Source of the DNA: Clostridium_F caseinilyticum | Lineage (GTDB): Bacteria; Bacillota; Clostridia; Clostridiales; Clostridiaceae | Direction: 5' to 3' (one strand) | Length of the DNA stretch: 64,000 nucleotides | Assembly: GCF_046127645.1 (NCBI RefSeq) | Contig: NZ_CP175919.1 | Shown: positions 27,004-37,600 of the stretch, piece after piece | Numbering within the stretch: the first letter of the stretch is position 1 | Layout: each line of letters opens with the position of its first letter | Notes under the pieces: model-generated | Told to the model about the DNA's origin: nothing | The model's database searches: none | Seen by the model: only the letters and a program-made list of their open reading frames with translations | Made by a program: the position numbers and the translations under genes

Positions 27004-27519
27004 ATGGAGAATAAATATTTACAAGTAGCAGGTTTTTTAGATAATTCATTAGTTAATGGATTAGGACTTAGATCAGTAGTATTTGTATCAGGTTGTAAGC
27101 ATAATTGTGAAGGTTGCCAAAATAAAGAAATGCAATCATTTTGTTATGGGGATAAGATATTATTAAAGGACATATTAAAGAAAATTGAAAGTAATATACC
27201 TTTAATAAAGGGAGTAACATTTAGTGGAGGAGAACCATTAGAACACGTAGAAGAACTGAAGATTTTATCTGAAGAAGTAAAAAATTTGGGGTTGAATGTA
27301 TGGTGTTATACAGGGTATAATTTTGAATATATTAAAAAAGAGTTTGATAAAAACCATCAATTAGAAGAATTAATGAGATCAATAGATGTATTAGTAGATG
27401 GTAAATATGATGAATCAAAAAAAGATGGATCTTTAAAATATAGAGGATCTTCTAATCAGAGAATAATTGATATGAAAAAAAGTTTAAGTGAAAATAATAT
27501 TATTACTTTAAATTTATAA
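27004..27519 (+). CDS. nrdG: NrdD-activating radical SAM enzyme
   Basis: Generates the glycyl radical on NrdD by reductive cleavage of SAM. The 171-residue protein contains CKHNCEGC, the CxxxCxxC [4Fe-4S] motif, and the SGGEPL SAM-binding motif. ATG 27004 is chosen because GAGGTG lies 7 bases upstream. It is cotranscribed with nrdD. Confidence 0.95.
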   Translation: MENKYLQVAGFLDNSLVNGLGLRSVVFVSGCKHNCEGCQNKEMQSFCYGDKILLKDILKKIESNIPLIKGVTFSGGEPLEHVEELKILSEEVKNLGLNVWCYTGYNFEYIKKEFDKNHQLEELMRSIDVLVDGKYDESKKDGSLKYRGSSNQRIIDMKKSLSENNIITLNL

Positions 27520-27616
27520 AAATTACATTAAATAGACCAAACAGGGATTTGGTCTATTTAATATTATTTAGGTATAACTTTAACTATGAGTTGTACATGA
27601 TGTATTTTTTATTTAC

Positions 27617-27748
27617 TTAAGTATAGTTTAGTTTACCGCTTTCCCATTTTGAAATTGCTTGTCTTGATACACTAATCATATTAGCTAATTGTTCTTGTGA
27701 GTAATTTGAAGTTTTTCGAAGTTTTTTTAGTCTTTCACAAATTACTAT
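27617..27748 (-). pseudogene. Truncated XRE-type HTH regulator lacking a start codon
   Basis: The 43 codons encode a nearly complete helix-turn-helix (CERLKKLRKTSNYSQEQLANM then SVSRQAISKWESGK) and then stop, where family members continue for at least 20 more residues. A strong GGAGG box is placed 7 bases before an ATA codon (27748-27746), exactly where an ATG would be expected. Start loss plus C-terminal truncation indicate a decayed regulator. It is next to the PadR pair. Confidence 0.65.
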
Positions 27749-27848
27749 ATTCAGGCCTCCTTTATATAAATAAAATATCACAAGTATATGGTTGCAGGCC
27801 ACAATTAATAGTTAAATGTTGTCAACTATTAGTTGCAAGTTTATGATA

Positions 27849-28523
27849 TTATGCTTTTTTGTAAGTATATTTAGATAATATAAATAGTATCAAATAAGAT
27901 ATTGCTATAAAAATTAATACATAGTGCATTTTTGTAGTAAATAAAATTATTTTACTTAACTTTTTCCACATAAATATACTAATTATCATAAAAATTATAT
28001 AAAGTAACATAAATTTAATACCAAAAACTTTATTAGATTCTTTTTTAAAGGCAGTTTTACCTACATAGTTAAAAACTCCAAATGATAAAATAGTAATTAA
28101 TAGAGTGTTTATAACAAAAGGTAAAGAAAAATTAAAATTTAAGAGTAAGCTTTTAGATTTCAACATATTAGGGATATAATCAAAAATTATATTTATTGTC
28201 CATAAAATCAAAAAACTGTTTAATATGATTCTTGAGTTAACTAAAATATTTTCCCAAGAAAATTTTTTAGCAGAATAAGATTGAACTATTTCATCACAAA
28301 ATTTTTGTGGATTATTTCCTATAATATTTTCTATAGATTCTTTGTTAGTTTCAGCAGTTAAAAACATATCTAATATTTCTTGTATAGATTCTTCACATTC
28401 TCTTTCAGGTAAAGAGCTAGCCCTTAAATAACAAGCTATATTAGTAAAGATTTCTTGATTTATATCATTTAAAGTTTCACTTAATTCATTGGTTGATTTT
28501 ATTAATTCTTTAATACTATCCAT
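27849..28523 (-). CDS. Membrane protein partnered with the PadR regulator
   Basis: A 224-residue protein with a soluble helical N-terminal part (about 1-90) and about four hydrophobic segments in the C-terminal half. Its start overlaps the end of the upstream PadR gene by 8 bases, so the two are translated together. PadR-linked membrane proteins of this kind are common in Firmicutes, often without known function; I do not assign a transport substrate. Confidence 0.8.
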   Translation of the reverse strand: MDSIKELIKSTNELSETLNDINQEIFTNIACYLRASSLPERECEESIQEILDMFLTAETNKESIENIIGNNPQKFCDEIVQSYSAKKFSWENILVNSRIILNSFLILWTINIIFDYIPNMLKSKSLLLNFNFSLPFVINTLLITILSFGVFNYVGKTAFKKESNKVFGIKFMLLYIIFMIISIFMWKKLSKIILFTTKMHYVLIFIAISYLILFILSKYTYKKA

Positions 28524-28863
28524 TTGAATATTCCTCCTTTGAATAAGTTAAAAATATTTTATCTACACTATTTTTAAGTTCCAGCCAATTAGTGTAAAAA
28601 GAATTCAATTCTTCTAATCCTTTTTTTGAGAGGGTATAATACTTTCTTTTAGGTCCATAAGGAGAAGGTTTCTTTGTAGAGTTTAAAAATTTATTTTTTT
28701 CCAATCTTATAAGTAGTGGATAAATTGTACCTTCACTTATATCTTTAAACCCATATAATTTAAGATTTTCAGCTATTTCATATCCATAAGTTTCTTTATC
28801 ATTTATTATTTTAAGAATACATCCTTCTAAGGTTCCTCTTAAAAGTTGAGATTTATCATTCAA
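28516..28863 (-). CDS. PadR-family transcriptional repressor
   Basis: A 115-residue winged-helix protein with the family pattern LLRGTLEGCILKIINDKETYGYEIAENL, SEGTIYPLLIRLEKNKFL and GPKRKYYTLSKKGLEEL. It heads a two-gene operon with the membrane protein. A promoter overlapped by two direct repeats lies just upstream, so autorepression is likely. Confidence 0.92.
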   Translation of the reverse strand: MNDKSQLLRGTLEGCILKIINDKETYGYEIAENLKLYGFKDISEGTIYPLLIRLEKNKFLNSTKKPSPYGPKRKYYTLSKKGLEELNSFYTNWLELKNSVDKIFLTYSKEEYSNG

Positions 28864-28889
28864 ATTTAAATCACCTCACTATTATGTTA

Positions 28890-28937
28890 CACAAGGTACT
28901 GTGACTATATTGTATCACAAGGTAGTATAAGTGTAAA
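28890..28937 (-). promoter_or_regulatory. PadR promoter and candidate operator repeats
   Basis: On the minus strand TTTACA (28937-28932), 17 bases, TACAAT (28914-28909). Two direct copies of TACCTTGTG (plus-strand CACAAGGTA at 28890-28898 and 28916-28924) are 26 bases apart, one inside the spacer and one just after the -10. Confidence 0.65.
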
Positions 28938-28996
28938 TATTTTTTATATAATTGTACTTAATTTGTTATAAGATATGACTAGTTTATGATGAAACT

Positions 28997-29053
28997 AAAA
29001 AAAGACTCCCACTGGATAAAATGATTTAATGTATACAGTGGAAGAATCTTTTA
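28997..29053 (-). terminator. Terminator of the MBL-fold gene
   Basis: Minus strand: an imperfect stem with CCACTG/CAGTGG core ends in GTCTTTTTTT. Confidence 0.6.
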
Positions 29054-29103
29054 ATAAAATATGTTGTCTTAATATGTAAGATTTTATATTGGAATAGTAT
29101 AAA

Positions 29104-29739
29104 TTAAATCTTAAGTATATAAACCATATTTCTATAATTTTTTATGCTATTTTCTAATGTTATAGTATTAGATTCTATTTCTAAGTTATTATCCATATGA
29201 ATTAAGAAGTTCTCTAGACCATCCAGTTTAATTTTTATATTATTTAGTCCATAGTGCATTGGAATTATTATATTGCTATTTAAGCTTTTGCATAATGTGG
29301 CAGCTTCTTTACCATTAAGTGTATAGTTTCCTCCGATAGGTATTAACAATACATCTATATGGCCTAATTTATAAATAAAGTCATTAGACAATAGATGACC
29401 TAAATCACCTAAATGGCATATATTAAAACCATCTATATTAAATTTAAATATTATATTATTACCTCTTTTAAGTCCTTTTAATTTGTCATGATAACTTTTA
29501 AATCCTTGTATCTTTAAATCTTTATGTTTATATCCTATAGGTGTATCTATAATCATACAATTTTTATTCAAGTTATCTTTAAAATTGTGGTCAAAATGAT
29601 TATGACTTATAGTACATATATCTGAAGCGTAATTTATCCTATGAATACCTATACTAGGTTCGTAAGGGTCGGTTATTATAGTTATTTTAGAATTACTTTC
29701 TAAAATAAAACAAGAATGACCTAGCCATTTAATTTTCAT
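29104..29739 (-). CDS. MBL-fold metal-dependent hydrolase
   Basis: A 211-residue protein of the metallo-beta-lactamase fold, closest in layout to the UPF0173/UlaG-like group. It begins KIKWLGHSCFILES. It has SHNHFDHN as the HxHxDH metal-binding motif, HLGDLGH, and a late PMHYG histidine. Both metal sites appear complete. The substrate cannot be inferred; members include lactonases, phosphodiesterases and nucleases. The gene is monocistronic. Confidence 0.88.
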   Translation of the reverse strand: MKIKWLGHSCFILESNSKITIITDPYEPSIGIHRINYASDICTISHNHFDHNFKDNLNKNCMIIDTPIGYKHKDLKIQGFKSYHDKLKGLKRGNNIIFKFNIDGFNICHLGDLGHLLSNDFIYKLGHIDVLLIPIGGNYTLNGKEAATLCKSLNSNIIIPMHYGLNNIKIKLDGLENFLIHMDNNLEIESNTITLENSIKNYRNMVYILKI

Positions 29740-29846
29740 TTTTACCTCCTAAACATAAATAAAATATTTTAAAGTTAGTTTTAGTAGATAAATAGATTGT
29801 ATTCAAAATTAATTATAATATTTTTAATTTTTTATAAATAAAGTAA

Positions 29847-29875
29847 TTGACAATAAAAAATTTGTATACTATAAT
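29847..29875 (+). promoter_or_regulatory. Perfect consensus promoter of the ileS leader
   Basis: TTGACA (29847-29852), 17 bases, TATAAT (29870-29875). Confidence 0.85.
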
Positions 29876-29884
29876 ATCTTAAAA

Positions 29885-30140
29885 GCGGTGAACAGGAAGA
29901 GTATTTAAATTGATTTCGTACAGAGAATAGACGGTTGGTGAGAGTCTACAGAATAGATTTAGAGAAAATCCCCTGGGAGCTGGAGGCTGAAAGATTTACA
30001 AGTAAGTTCTCTCGTATGTCTGCGTTAAAGAATAGAGTCTAATATAATTTTAAGATTATATTGCACTTGAAGATTATTTAAAGTTTTATAGGTGGTATAG
30101 CGAATGTAACTTCGTCCTATTATGGATGAAGTTTTTTTGT
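29885..30140 (+). promoter_or_regulatory. T-box riboswitch (isoleucine) before ileS
   Basis: The T-box core AGGTGGTATAGCG lies at 30090-30102. It is followed by a terminator hairpin (ACTTCGTCC facing GGATGAAGT) and a T-run at 30132-30138. Stem I base pairs CAGG with CCTG; its specifier loop has AGAGTA on the 5' side (29898-29903) and GAA-A-ATC on the 3' side (29964-29970). That puts the Ile codon ATC in the specifier position. Confidence 0.9.
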
Positions 30141-30180
30141 TTAATATAAAAAATTTTAATCATGGGAAGGAGAAATAGGT

Positions 30181-33100
30181 ATGTATAACAAAATTGACTC
30201 TAACAAAAGTTTTGTGCAAAGAGAAAAAAGTATAGCTGATTTATGGGAAAATAAGAATATTATAGAAAAAAGTTTTAATTTGAATGAGGATGGACAGTAT
30301 TTTACATTTTATGATGGCCCACCAACAGCTAATGGAAAACCACATGTAGGACACGTTCTTACAAGAGTAATGAAAGATCTTATACCAAGATATAAGGTTA
30401 TGAAAGGATATAAGGTTTTAAGGAAAGCCGGATGGGATACACATGGTCTTCCTGTAGAACTTGAAATAGAAAAGAAATTAGGTATATCAGGTAAACCTCA
30501 AATAGAGGAATATGGTATAGAAAAGTTTGTTACAGAGTGTAAAGATAGTGTATTTAAATATACAAGTCTTTGGAAACAAATGTCTGAACAATTAGGATTC
30601 TGGGTAGATATGGATAATCCATATATAACTTATGATAATAACTATATAGAATCTGTTTGGTGGGCATTAAAAAAAATGTGGGAAAAGGAGCTTTTATATA
30701 AGGGTCATCGAGTAACACCATACTGTCCAAGATGCGGAACTGCATTATCTTCTCATGAAGTTGCTCAAGGATATAAAGATGTAAAAGAATCAACAGCTTT
30801 TGTAAAATTTAAGATCAAAGGAGAAGAGAATAAATATTTTCTTGCTTGGACAACAACTCCTTGGACATTACCAAGTAACCTAGCTTTAGCAATAAATAAA
30901 TCTTATGATTATGTAGAAGTGTTAAATAACGGAGAACACTATATATTAGCTAAGGAACTTTTAGGAAAAGTAATAGAAGGTGAATATGAAGTAGTTAAGG
31001 AATTTAAAGGTGAAGAAATAGTAGGAGTTGAATATGAACAACTATTTAAATTTGAAGTTCCTGAAAAGAAAGCTTTCTATGTAGTACATGCGGATTATGT
31101 AACTCTTACAGATGGTACTGGAATAGTTCATACAGCTCCAGCCTATGGAGATGATGATAGTAAAACAGGTAAAAAGTATAATTTACCTTTAATAAATCTA
31201 GTTGATAGTGAAGGTAAATTCGTAGATTCAGTAGAACCATGGAAAGGAATGTTTGTAAAGAAAGCTGACCCTAAAATATTAGAATATTTAAAAGAAAATG
31301 GTATGCTTTATAAATCAGAAAAATTTACACATTCTTATCCACATTGTTGGAGATGTAATACTCCACTTTTATATTATCCAAAGGATAGCTGGTTTGTAAG
31401 AATGACATCTTTAAGAGATGATTTAGTAAAAAATAATAACACTATAAACTGGAATCCAGATAATATAAGAACAGGTAGATTTGGTAAATTTATAGAAAAT
31501 GTAATAGATTGGGGTATTTCTAGAGATAGATATTGGGGAACACCTCTTCCAATATGGGAATGTGAATGTGGTCATAGAGAATGCATAGGAAGTATAGAAG
31601 AATTAAAGGAAAAAGGAATAAATGTTCCAGAAAATATAGAACTTCATAAACCATATATAGATGGCGTTAAATTAAATTGTTCACACTGTGGAAAAGAAAT
31701 GACTAGAACAAGTGAAGTTATAGATTGTTGGTTTGATTCAGGTTCTATGCCTTTTGCTCAACACCACTACCCATTTGAAAATAAAGAAGTATTTGAAAAT
31801 ACATTTCCAGCTCAATTTATTTCAGAAGCTGTAGACCAAACTAGAGGATGGTTCTATACATTACTTGCTATATCTACAGCATTATTTGGAAAAAGTTCTT
31901 ATGAAAATTGTATAGTTTTAGGTCACGTATTGGATAAGCATGGACTTAAAATGTCAAAATCAAAAGGAAATGTAGTTGATCCATTCGATGTATTAGAAAA
32001 TGAAGGCGCAGATGCTACAAGATGGCATTTTTACACAGCTAGTGCACCATGGCTACCAACAAGATTCTCAGAAGAAGATGTAAGAGAAACTCAAAGAAAA
32101 TTCTTAAGTACATTATGGAATGTATATTCATTCTATGTTTTATATGCAGATTTAGATAACTTTAATCCATTAGACTATAAAGAGTTTAAATCAGAGCATG
32201 TAATGGATAAATGGATATTATCTAAGCTTAATTCTTTAATTAAGGATATAGAAGAACATTTAGATAACTATAGAATAACTCAAGCTGCATTAGAACTTGA
32301 AGAATTTGTAGATGAACTTTCAAATTGGTATGTAAGACGTAATAGATCAAGATTCTGGAGTACAGAACTTACAGAGGATAAAATTGGAGCTTATACAACA
32401 TTATATAGAGTTTTAACTACAGTAATAAAAGTAGCAGCACCATTTGTACCATTTGTTACTGAAGAAATGTATCAAAATTTAGTTGCAAATTTAGACAAAA
32501 ATGCAGAAGAAAGTGTTCATTTATGTAAATGGCCATCTTACAATAATGATACTATGGATAAAGACTTAGAAGAAAAAATGGACTTAGCTTATAAAATAGT
32601 TAAGTTAGGACGTAGTGCTAGAAACTCAGTAAATATAAAGAACAGACAGCCTCTTCAAAAAATGTTAGTTAGTACAAAAGAGTTACCAGAATACTATGAA
32701 GATATAATAAGAGAAGAACTTAATATAAAAGAAATTTTATCTGGAGCAGATCTGTCTAACTATGTTAACTTTGAGATAAAACCTAATTTACCTGTATTAG
32801 GTAAAAAATATGGAAGGTTTATACCTGCTATTAGAAAAGAAATAGGTGCTATGAATCAAATGGAATTAGCTCAAAGTATAAATAATGGTAAATCTGTATT
32901 TATAAATATTGAAGGTTGTGAAGACCAAATAGAACTTACAGCAGAAAATTTACTTGTAACAATGCAAGGATTAGACGGATTTGCTTTTGCTGGTGAAGGA
33001 GAAATAGGAGTAGTATTAGATACACATATTACAGAAGAATTAAAAGAAGAAGGTTTTCTAAGAGAAATACTTAGTAAAGTTCAAAATATGAGAAAAGAAA

Positions 33101-33297
33101 GTGGATTTGAAGTAGCAGATAAAATTAATTTATATGTATCAGGAAATAGTATGTTAAATGATATAGTTAAAAAATATGAAGATGAAATAAAAGTAGAAAC
33201 TTTATCAGAAAAAATTAGTTATGATGAAAATAAAGAATATAGTGAATGTAAAATAAACGGAGAAAGTTACAATATGGCAATGGAAGTTGTTAAATAG
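30181..33297 (+). CDS. ileS: Isoleucyl-tRNA synthetase
   Basis: Charges tRNA-Ile. The 1038-residue class I enzyme has HVGH at residues 55-58 and KMSKS at 590-594. Between them is a CP1 editing domain with GWDTHGLPVELE at its entry and WTTTPWTLPSNLA. Zinc-type cysteine pairs include CPRCG, CWRCN and CSHCG. The length (over 1000 residues) and sequence such as VTPYCPRCGTALSSHEV resemble the type 2 (eukaryote/archaea-like) IleRS, a class that is often mupirocin resistant; that class call is inference. GGAAGGAG precedes the ATG. Confidence 0.97.
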   Translation: MYNKIDSNKSFVQREKSIADLWENKNIIEKSFNLNEDGQYFTFYDGPPTANGKPHVGHVLTRVMKDLIPRYKVMKGYKVLRKAGWDTHGLPVELEIEKKLGISGKPQIEEYGIEKFVTECKDSVFKYTSLWKQMSEQLGFWVDMDNPYITYDNNYIESVWWALKKMWEKELLYKGHRVTPYCPRCGTALSSHEVAQGYKDVKESTAFVKFKIKGEENKYFLAWTTTPWTLPSNLALAINKSYDYVEVLNNGEHYILAKELLGKVIEGEYEVVKEFKGEEIVGVEYEQLFKFEVPEKKAFYVVHADYVTLTDGTGIVHTAPAYGDDDSKTGKKYNLPLINLVDSEGKFVDSVEPWKGMFVKKADPKILEYLKENGMLYKSEKFTHSYPHCWRCNTPLLYYPKDSWFVRMTSLRDDLVKNNNTINWNPDNIRTGRFGKFIENVIDWGISRDRYWGTPLPIWECECGHRECIGSIEELKEKGINVPENIELHKPYIDGVKLNCSHCGKEMTRTSEVIDCWFDSGSMPFAQHHYPFENKEVFENTFPAQFISEAVDQTRGWFYTLLAISTALFGKSSYENCIVLGHVLDKHGLKMSKSKGNVVDPFDVLENEGADATRWHFYTASAPWLPTRFSEEDVRETQRKFLSTLWNVYSFYVLYADLDNFNPLDYKEFKSEHVMDKWILSKLNSLIKDIEEHLDNYRITQAALELEEFVDELSNWYVRRNRSRFWSTELTEDKIGAYTTLYRVLTTVIKVAAPFVPFVTEEMYQNLVANLDKNAEESVHLCKWPSYNNDTMDKDLEEKMDLAYKIVKLGRSARNSVNIKNRQPLQKMLVSTKELPEYYEDIIREELNIKEILSGADLSNYVNFEIKPNLPVLGKKYGRFIPAIRKEIGAMNQMELAQSINNGKSVFINIEGCEDQIELTAENLLVTMQGLDGFAFAGEGEIGVVLDTHITEELKEEGFLREILSKVQNMRKESGFEVADKINLYVSGNSMLNDIVKKYEDEIKVETLSEKISYDENKEYSECKINGESYNMAMEVVK

Positions 33298-33310
33298 CAC
33301 ATATAATTTT

Positions 33311-33350
33311 GTGCATAGAATAAAAATTGTTTATTCTATGCACGTTTTTT
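33311..33350 (+). terminator. Terminator after ileS
   Basis: A perfect 14-bp stem GTGCATAGAATAAA with its complement, a 5-base loop and GTTTTTT. Confidence 0.92.
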
Positions 33351-33446
33351 ATTATAATAATTATAATAAGGGAAAACTAATAAATAAGAGAAAACTTTAT
33401 AAAGATAAATATATTAGATTCCAATAAATAATAGGGAGTGATTTAA

Positions 33447-34445
33447 ATGGCGGTTTCCATTAAAGATGTAGCCAAAGAGGCACAAGTTTCCATAGCTACT
33501 GTTTCAAGAGTATTAAATAATATAGACGTCGTAAATGAAGATACTAAAAAGAAGGTATTAGATGCAATAGATAAATTAGGATACAGACCTAATATAGTAG
33601 CTAGAAGTTTAAAAACACAAAAATCTAAGACTATAGGAATAATAATACCAGATATATCAAATCAATTTTATCCAGAAATAGTAAGAGGTGCTGAGGATGT
33701 AGCTAACATATATGATTATAATATAATGCTATGTAATACAGACTTAGATCCAGAAAAAGAAATGGAATACCTAAGAGTTCTAAGAGAAAAAATGGCAGAT
33801 GGTGTTTTATACATGAGTAATTCTTTAGAAAAAAATATATTAGAACTAATTAAAAGTTTACAATTACCAGTAGTTTTAGTAGAAACAAAAGATAATGAAG
33901 AAAAATTACCTAGTGTAACTATAGATAATTTAAAGGCATCTTTAGATGCTACAGAATATTTAATTAATAAAGGCAATAAAAACATAGCTTACATAGGATT
34001 ACATGAAGATATGGCAAATGCAGCAGCTTTAAGATATGAAGGATATAAATTAGCACTAAGAAAAAATAATATTAAAGAAAATAAAAACTTAGTTTATTTA
34101 GGTGGTATGAAAGTTAGAGATGGTTATGAAGCTATAAATAAAATATTAGAAAAGGAAAAAGTTGATGCTGTTTTCTGTGCTGATGATGAAATAGCCATGG
34201 GAACAATAAATGCTCTAAGAGATAAAAACATAAATGTTCCTGATGATATAGATGTTATGGGCTTTAATAATATATATTCTTCTGATGTATTTTACCCTAA
34301 ATTAACAACTATAGGTCAACCAATGTATGACATGGGTTCTGTAGGAATGAGAATGCTTATAAAAATAATAAATAAAGAGGAATTAGAGAACGATAATTAT
34401 GTACTACAGTATAAAATAATAGAAAGAGATTCCTGTAAAAAATAG
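33447..34445 (+). CDS. LacI-family regulator, CcpA-like
   Basis: A 332-residue sugar- or HPr-responsive repressor. The N-terminal HTH is IKDVAKEAQVSIATVSRVLNN, the hinge is YRPNIVARSLK, and a periplasmic-binding-protein-like core follows (VFCADDEIAMGTINALR). Full length matches CcpA, and the core lacks features of a specific sugar repressor, so a catabolite-control role is plausible but unproven. The gene stands alone with its own terminator. Confidence 0.88.
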   Translation: MAVSIKDVAKEAQVSIATVSRVLNNIDVVNEDTKKKVLDAIDKLGYRPNIVARSLKTQKSKTIGIIIPDISNQFYPEIVRGAEDVANIYDYNIMLCNTDLDPEKEMEYLRVLREKMADGVLYMSNSLEKNILELIKSLQLPVVLVETKDNEEKLPSVTIDNLKASLDATEYLINKGNKNIAYIGLHEDMANAAALRYEGYKLALRKNNIKENKNLVYLGGMKVRDGYEAINKILEKEKVDAVFCADDEIAMGTINALRDKNINVPDDIDVMGFNNIYSSDVFYPKLTTIGQPMYDMGSVGMRMLIKIINKEELENDNYVLQYKIIERDSCKK

Positions 34446-34466
34446 ATAATTATTAATATATTTTAT

Positions 34467-34505
34467 AAAAAAAGATGTGTAGATAAATAGCACATCTTTT
34501 TTTAT
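34467..34505 (+). terminator. Terminator after the LacI-family gene
   Basis: AAAAAAGATGTG faces CACATCTTTTTT around an 11-base loop. Confidence 0.88.
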
Positions 34506-34661
34506 TTTATCAAAATGCTTAAAAGCTTAAAGGAAAGAATAAAACTAGAGAATTTTATATAGTAATTTGTATTACGATTTTTTTGAATATATAAATAGTA
34601 AATGGTATAATTTAACATAAAAGTTAATATATTATTCTTTTAAATTAGTGGAGGTGTACAT

Positions 34662-37600
34662 ATGAAGTGCTCAGAAAAGATAAAAAATATATTTTATTAT
34701 CTTTTAAGAATAAAAAAAATGAATAAGTGCTCAAGTAATGTTAGAACATATGAAGCCCTATATACTAAGAAAGATATACTTAAAAATAGTTATTGTAATG
34801 TGAATAAAGATAAAGATGATAATATAACTATAAAAATATCTAAAAAAGCAGGAAAAATATATGATAAAATTTATAAACAATATTTAGATGGAGAAAATGA
34901 AGTAATATTAGGACAAGCTATTTTAGCATTGAGAACAAATAAAGATATAATGCATCCTATAATAACTTCAAAGGTACAAGTTGATTTTATGGATAAGGAA
35001 AATATGTTAAGTTTAAAAATTCCTAATAAAATAAAATTAGAAATGGAGATTTGCGATTTTTTAAGTAAAAGTTTATTTAAAAAAATTATGAAGGGAAAGA
35101 ATAGTTGGGAAAAAGAAAAAATAGATATAATGAATTATAATAATATAAAAAATAAAATACAATTATTGTTAAATGATGATTCTGAAATAGTATTTAAGGA
35201 TGTAGAAGATTTAAATGATATACAATTGACAGAAGAGCCTACCATATACAATTGTCCAATACTTATAATAAGAAAAAAAGACAATAGTTTGTGGAATAAA
35301 GAAGTTGAATCAATGGTAGAGCAAATCGAAAATGGCTATGATATACCTAAAACTATTGAGGCTTTAGTAGAGGAAAAAGAAATAGAGAAAGATTATTCTA
35401 ATAAAAATCAATGGAAGGAATGTAAAGAAGATATATTGTTTCCTTTAGAAGCCAATGAGGAGCAAATTTCTATAGCAAAGAAAATTTGTGAAAATGAAGC
35501 TATATTAGTTCAAGGTCCGCCAGGAACAGGCAAAAGTCATACTATAACAAATCTCATATGTCATTTTTTAGCTCATGGGAAAAAGGTACTGGTTACCAGT
35601 GAAACTAGTAGGGCATTAAGAGTATTAATAAATAAAATGCCTGAAGATATAAAACCTTTATGTATAAATTTATTAGATGATAATAATGGAGAATATGAGT
35701 TAGAGCAATGTATTAAAAATATATGCGATAATTTATGTGAAAATCCAAGTGAAATAATAGATGATATATATATATTAAATAACGAGAGAGATAAATGTAA
35801 AAAAAATCAAGAAATTTTATACAATAAACTAAAAGAAATTGAGTTTATGGAAAACAAAAAAATACATTTTGGGGGGAATTATTATAAATTAGTTCATATA
35901 GGGTCATGGTTAAATGAAAATCAATATAAGTATGATTGGATTAAGGATAATATAAGATATGAAGATATAAAACCAGTTAATGAAGAACAATTTAATAAAT
36001 TAATAAAAGTATTAAAAAATAATGGAAAGGAATATATAGATAATATAAATGAATCGATTTTTATATGTAATAAGATACCTTCATATAAAGAAGTAGAAAA
36101 TAAATTAGATAGAATGATATATTTAGAGAGCAATCTAAGTTTCTATAAAAATAAGATAAAAGGATGGTATATACCTGCAGAATGTAAATGTAATTATGAT
36201 ATTTTGTTAGATTTTTTATATAATTGTGTTGAAAAGATGAAGAGCATAACAGAGGAACCTATTTTAGGAAAGATGTTTAAGCTGTATTATTCAAGTGAAG
36301 TTTTTAGAGACTCAATAAACAATTTTTTGCTTAATTTAAATAATTCCAAGGAGAAGTTAATAAAAATAAGAAGTAATATAAATCAATATTCCATAGAGAT
36401 AAAAGAAATAAATGATATAGATATATTTATAAAGGATTATGAAAAAGTATATTCAAAAGTCAAGGGGAAAAAGAAAATAGGTAAAATATTTAAGGCTATT
36501 AATAGTAAATATGATTATATTTTTAGAAATTGTTATATAAATGGAGAAAATATAAAAAATATAGAACATTTGAATATTATAAACGATTATGTAGAAGAAA
36601 GAAAAATATATAATTTTTTAAATAGATTATTGGAAAATATAATAAATAATTATATACAAGAAGATTTTAATTATAATATAGATAACCTAATTTCAATAGA
36701 AAATATAATCAATAATTTAGATATAATAATGAATTGGAATAGAGAATTTAGAGATAAAATAATAAAATTGTTAGGTAGAATAAGAATACCTATTAATATA
36801 AATTGGTACGAAATAAACACATATGAATATTTTATACAGTGTATAGAATCTATAAAATCAATAAATGAATATAATGATTTAAAAGCTTTTATGGAAATAA
36901 TAAAAAAACAGGTTAGAAATTTTGAAAGTCTAAACTCTATGATAAAAGGTATAGATAAAGAAGATATAAGCTATATAAAAGAAGCTTATATTCATATAGA
37001 AAAAATTATGTCAATGAAATCTGATATGGATGAAATAAACTATACTTATAAAAAATTAGAGGAAAGTTGTCCTAAAACATTAGAATTTATACTGGATAAT
37101 TATAAAAAAGATTATAAATTTAATAATTGGGAAAATGCATGGAAATGGGCACAATATAATAATTTATTTAAAAAATTAGAAAAGATAGATGAAAAGAAAT
37201 TACAAGAGCAATTGATAGAAGAAAAGAATAAAGAAAAGCAAATAATAAATCAAATAATTAGTAAAAAAGCATGGAAAAATATAATATTAAATATTAACGA
37301 AGAACAAAAAAGAAGTTTATTTTCATGGGTACAAGCTGTAAAAAGAATTGGAAAGGGAAGAGGAAAGTTTGTATTACAGTATAGTAATATAGCAAAAGAA
37401 GAAATGGAAAAATGTAAGTCTATAGTCCCAGTTTGGATTATGCCTTTAGAAAAGGTAATAGAGAATATAAAGCCTTCTAAGGAGCAGTTTGATGTAGTAA
37501 TATTTGATGAAAGTAGTCAGAGCAATATATTTGCAATATCTGCACTAATGAGAGCTAAGAAAGCAATAATAGTTGGAGATGATAAACAGATTAGCCCAGA

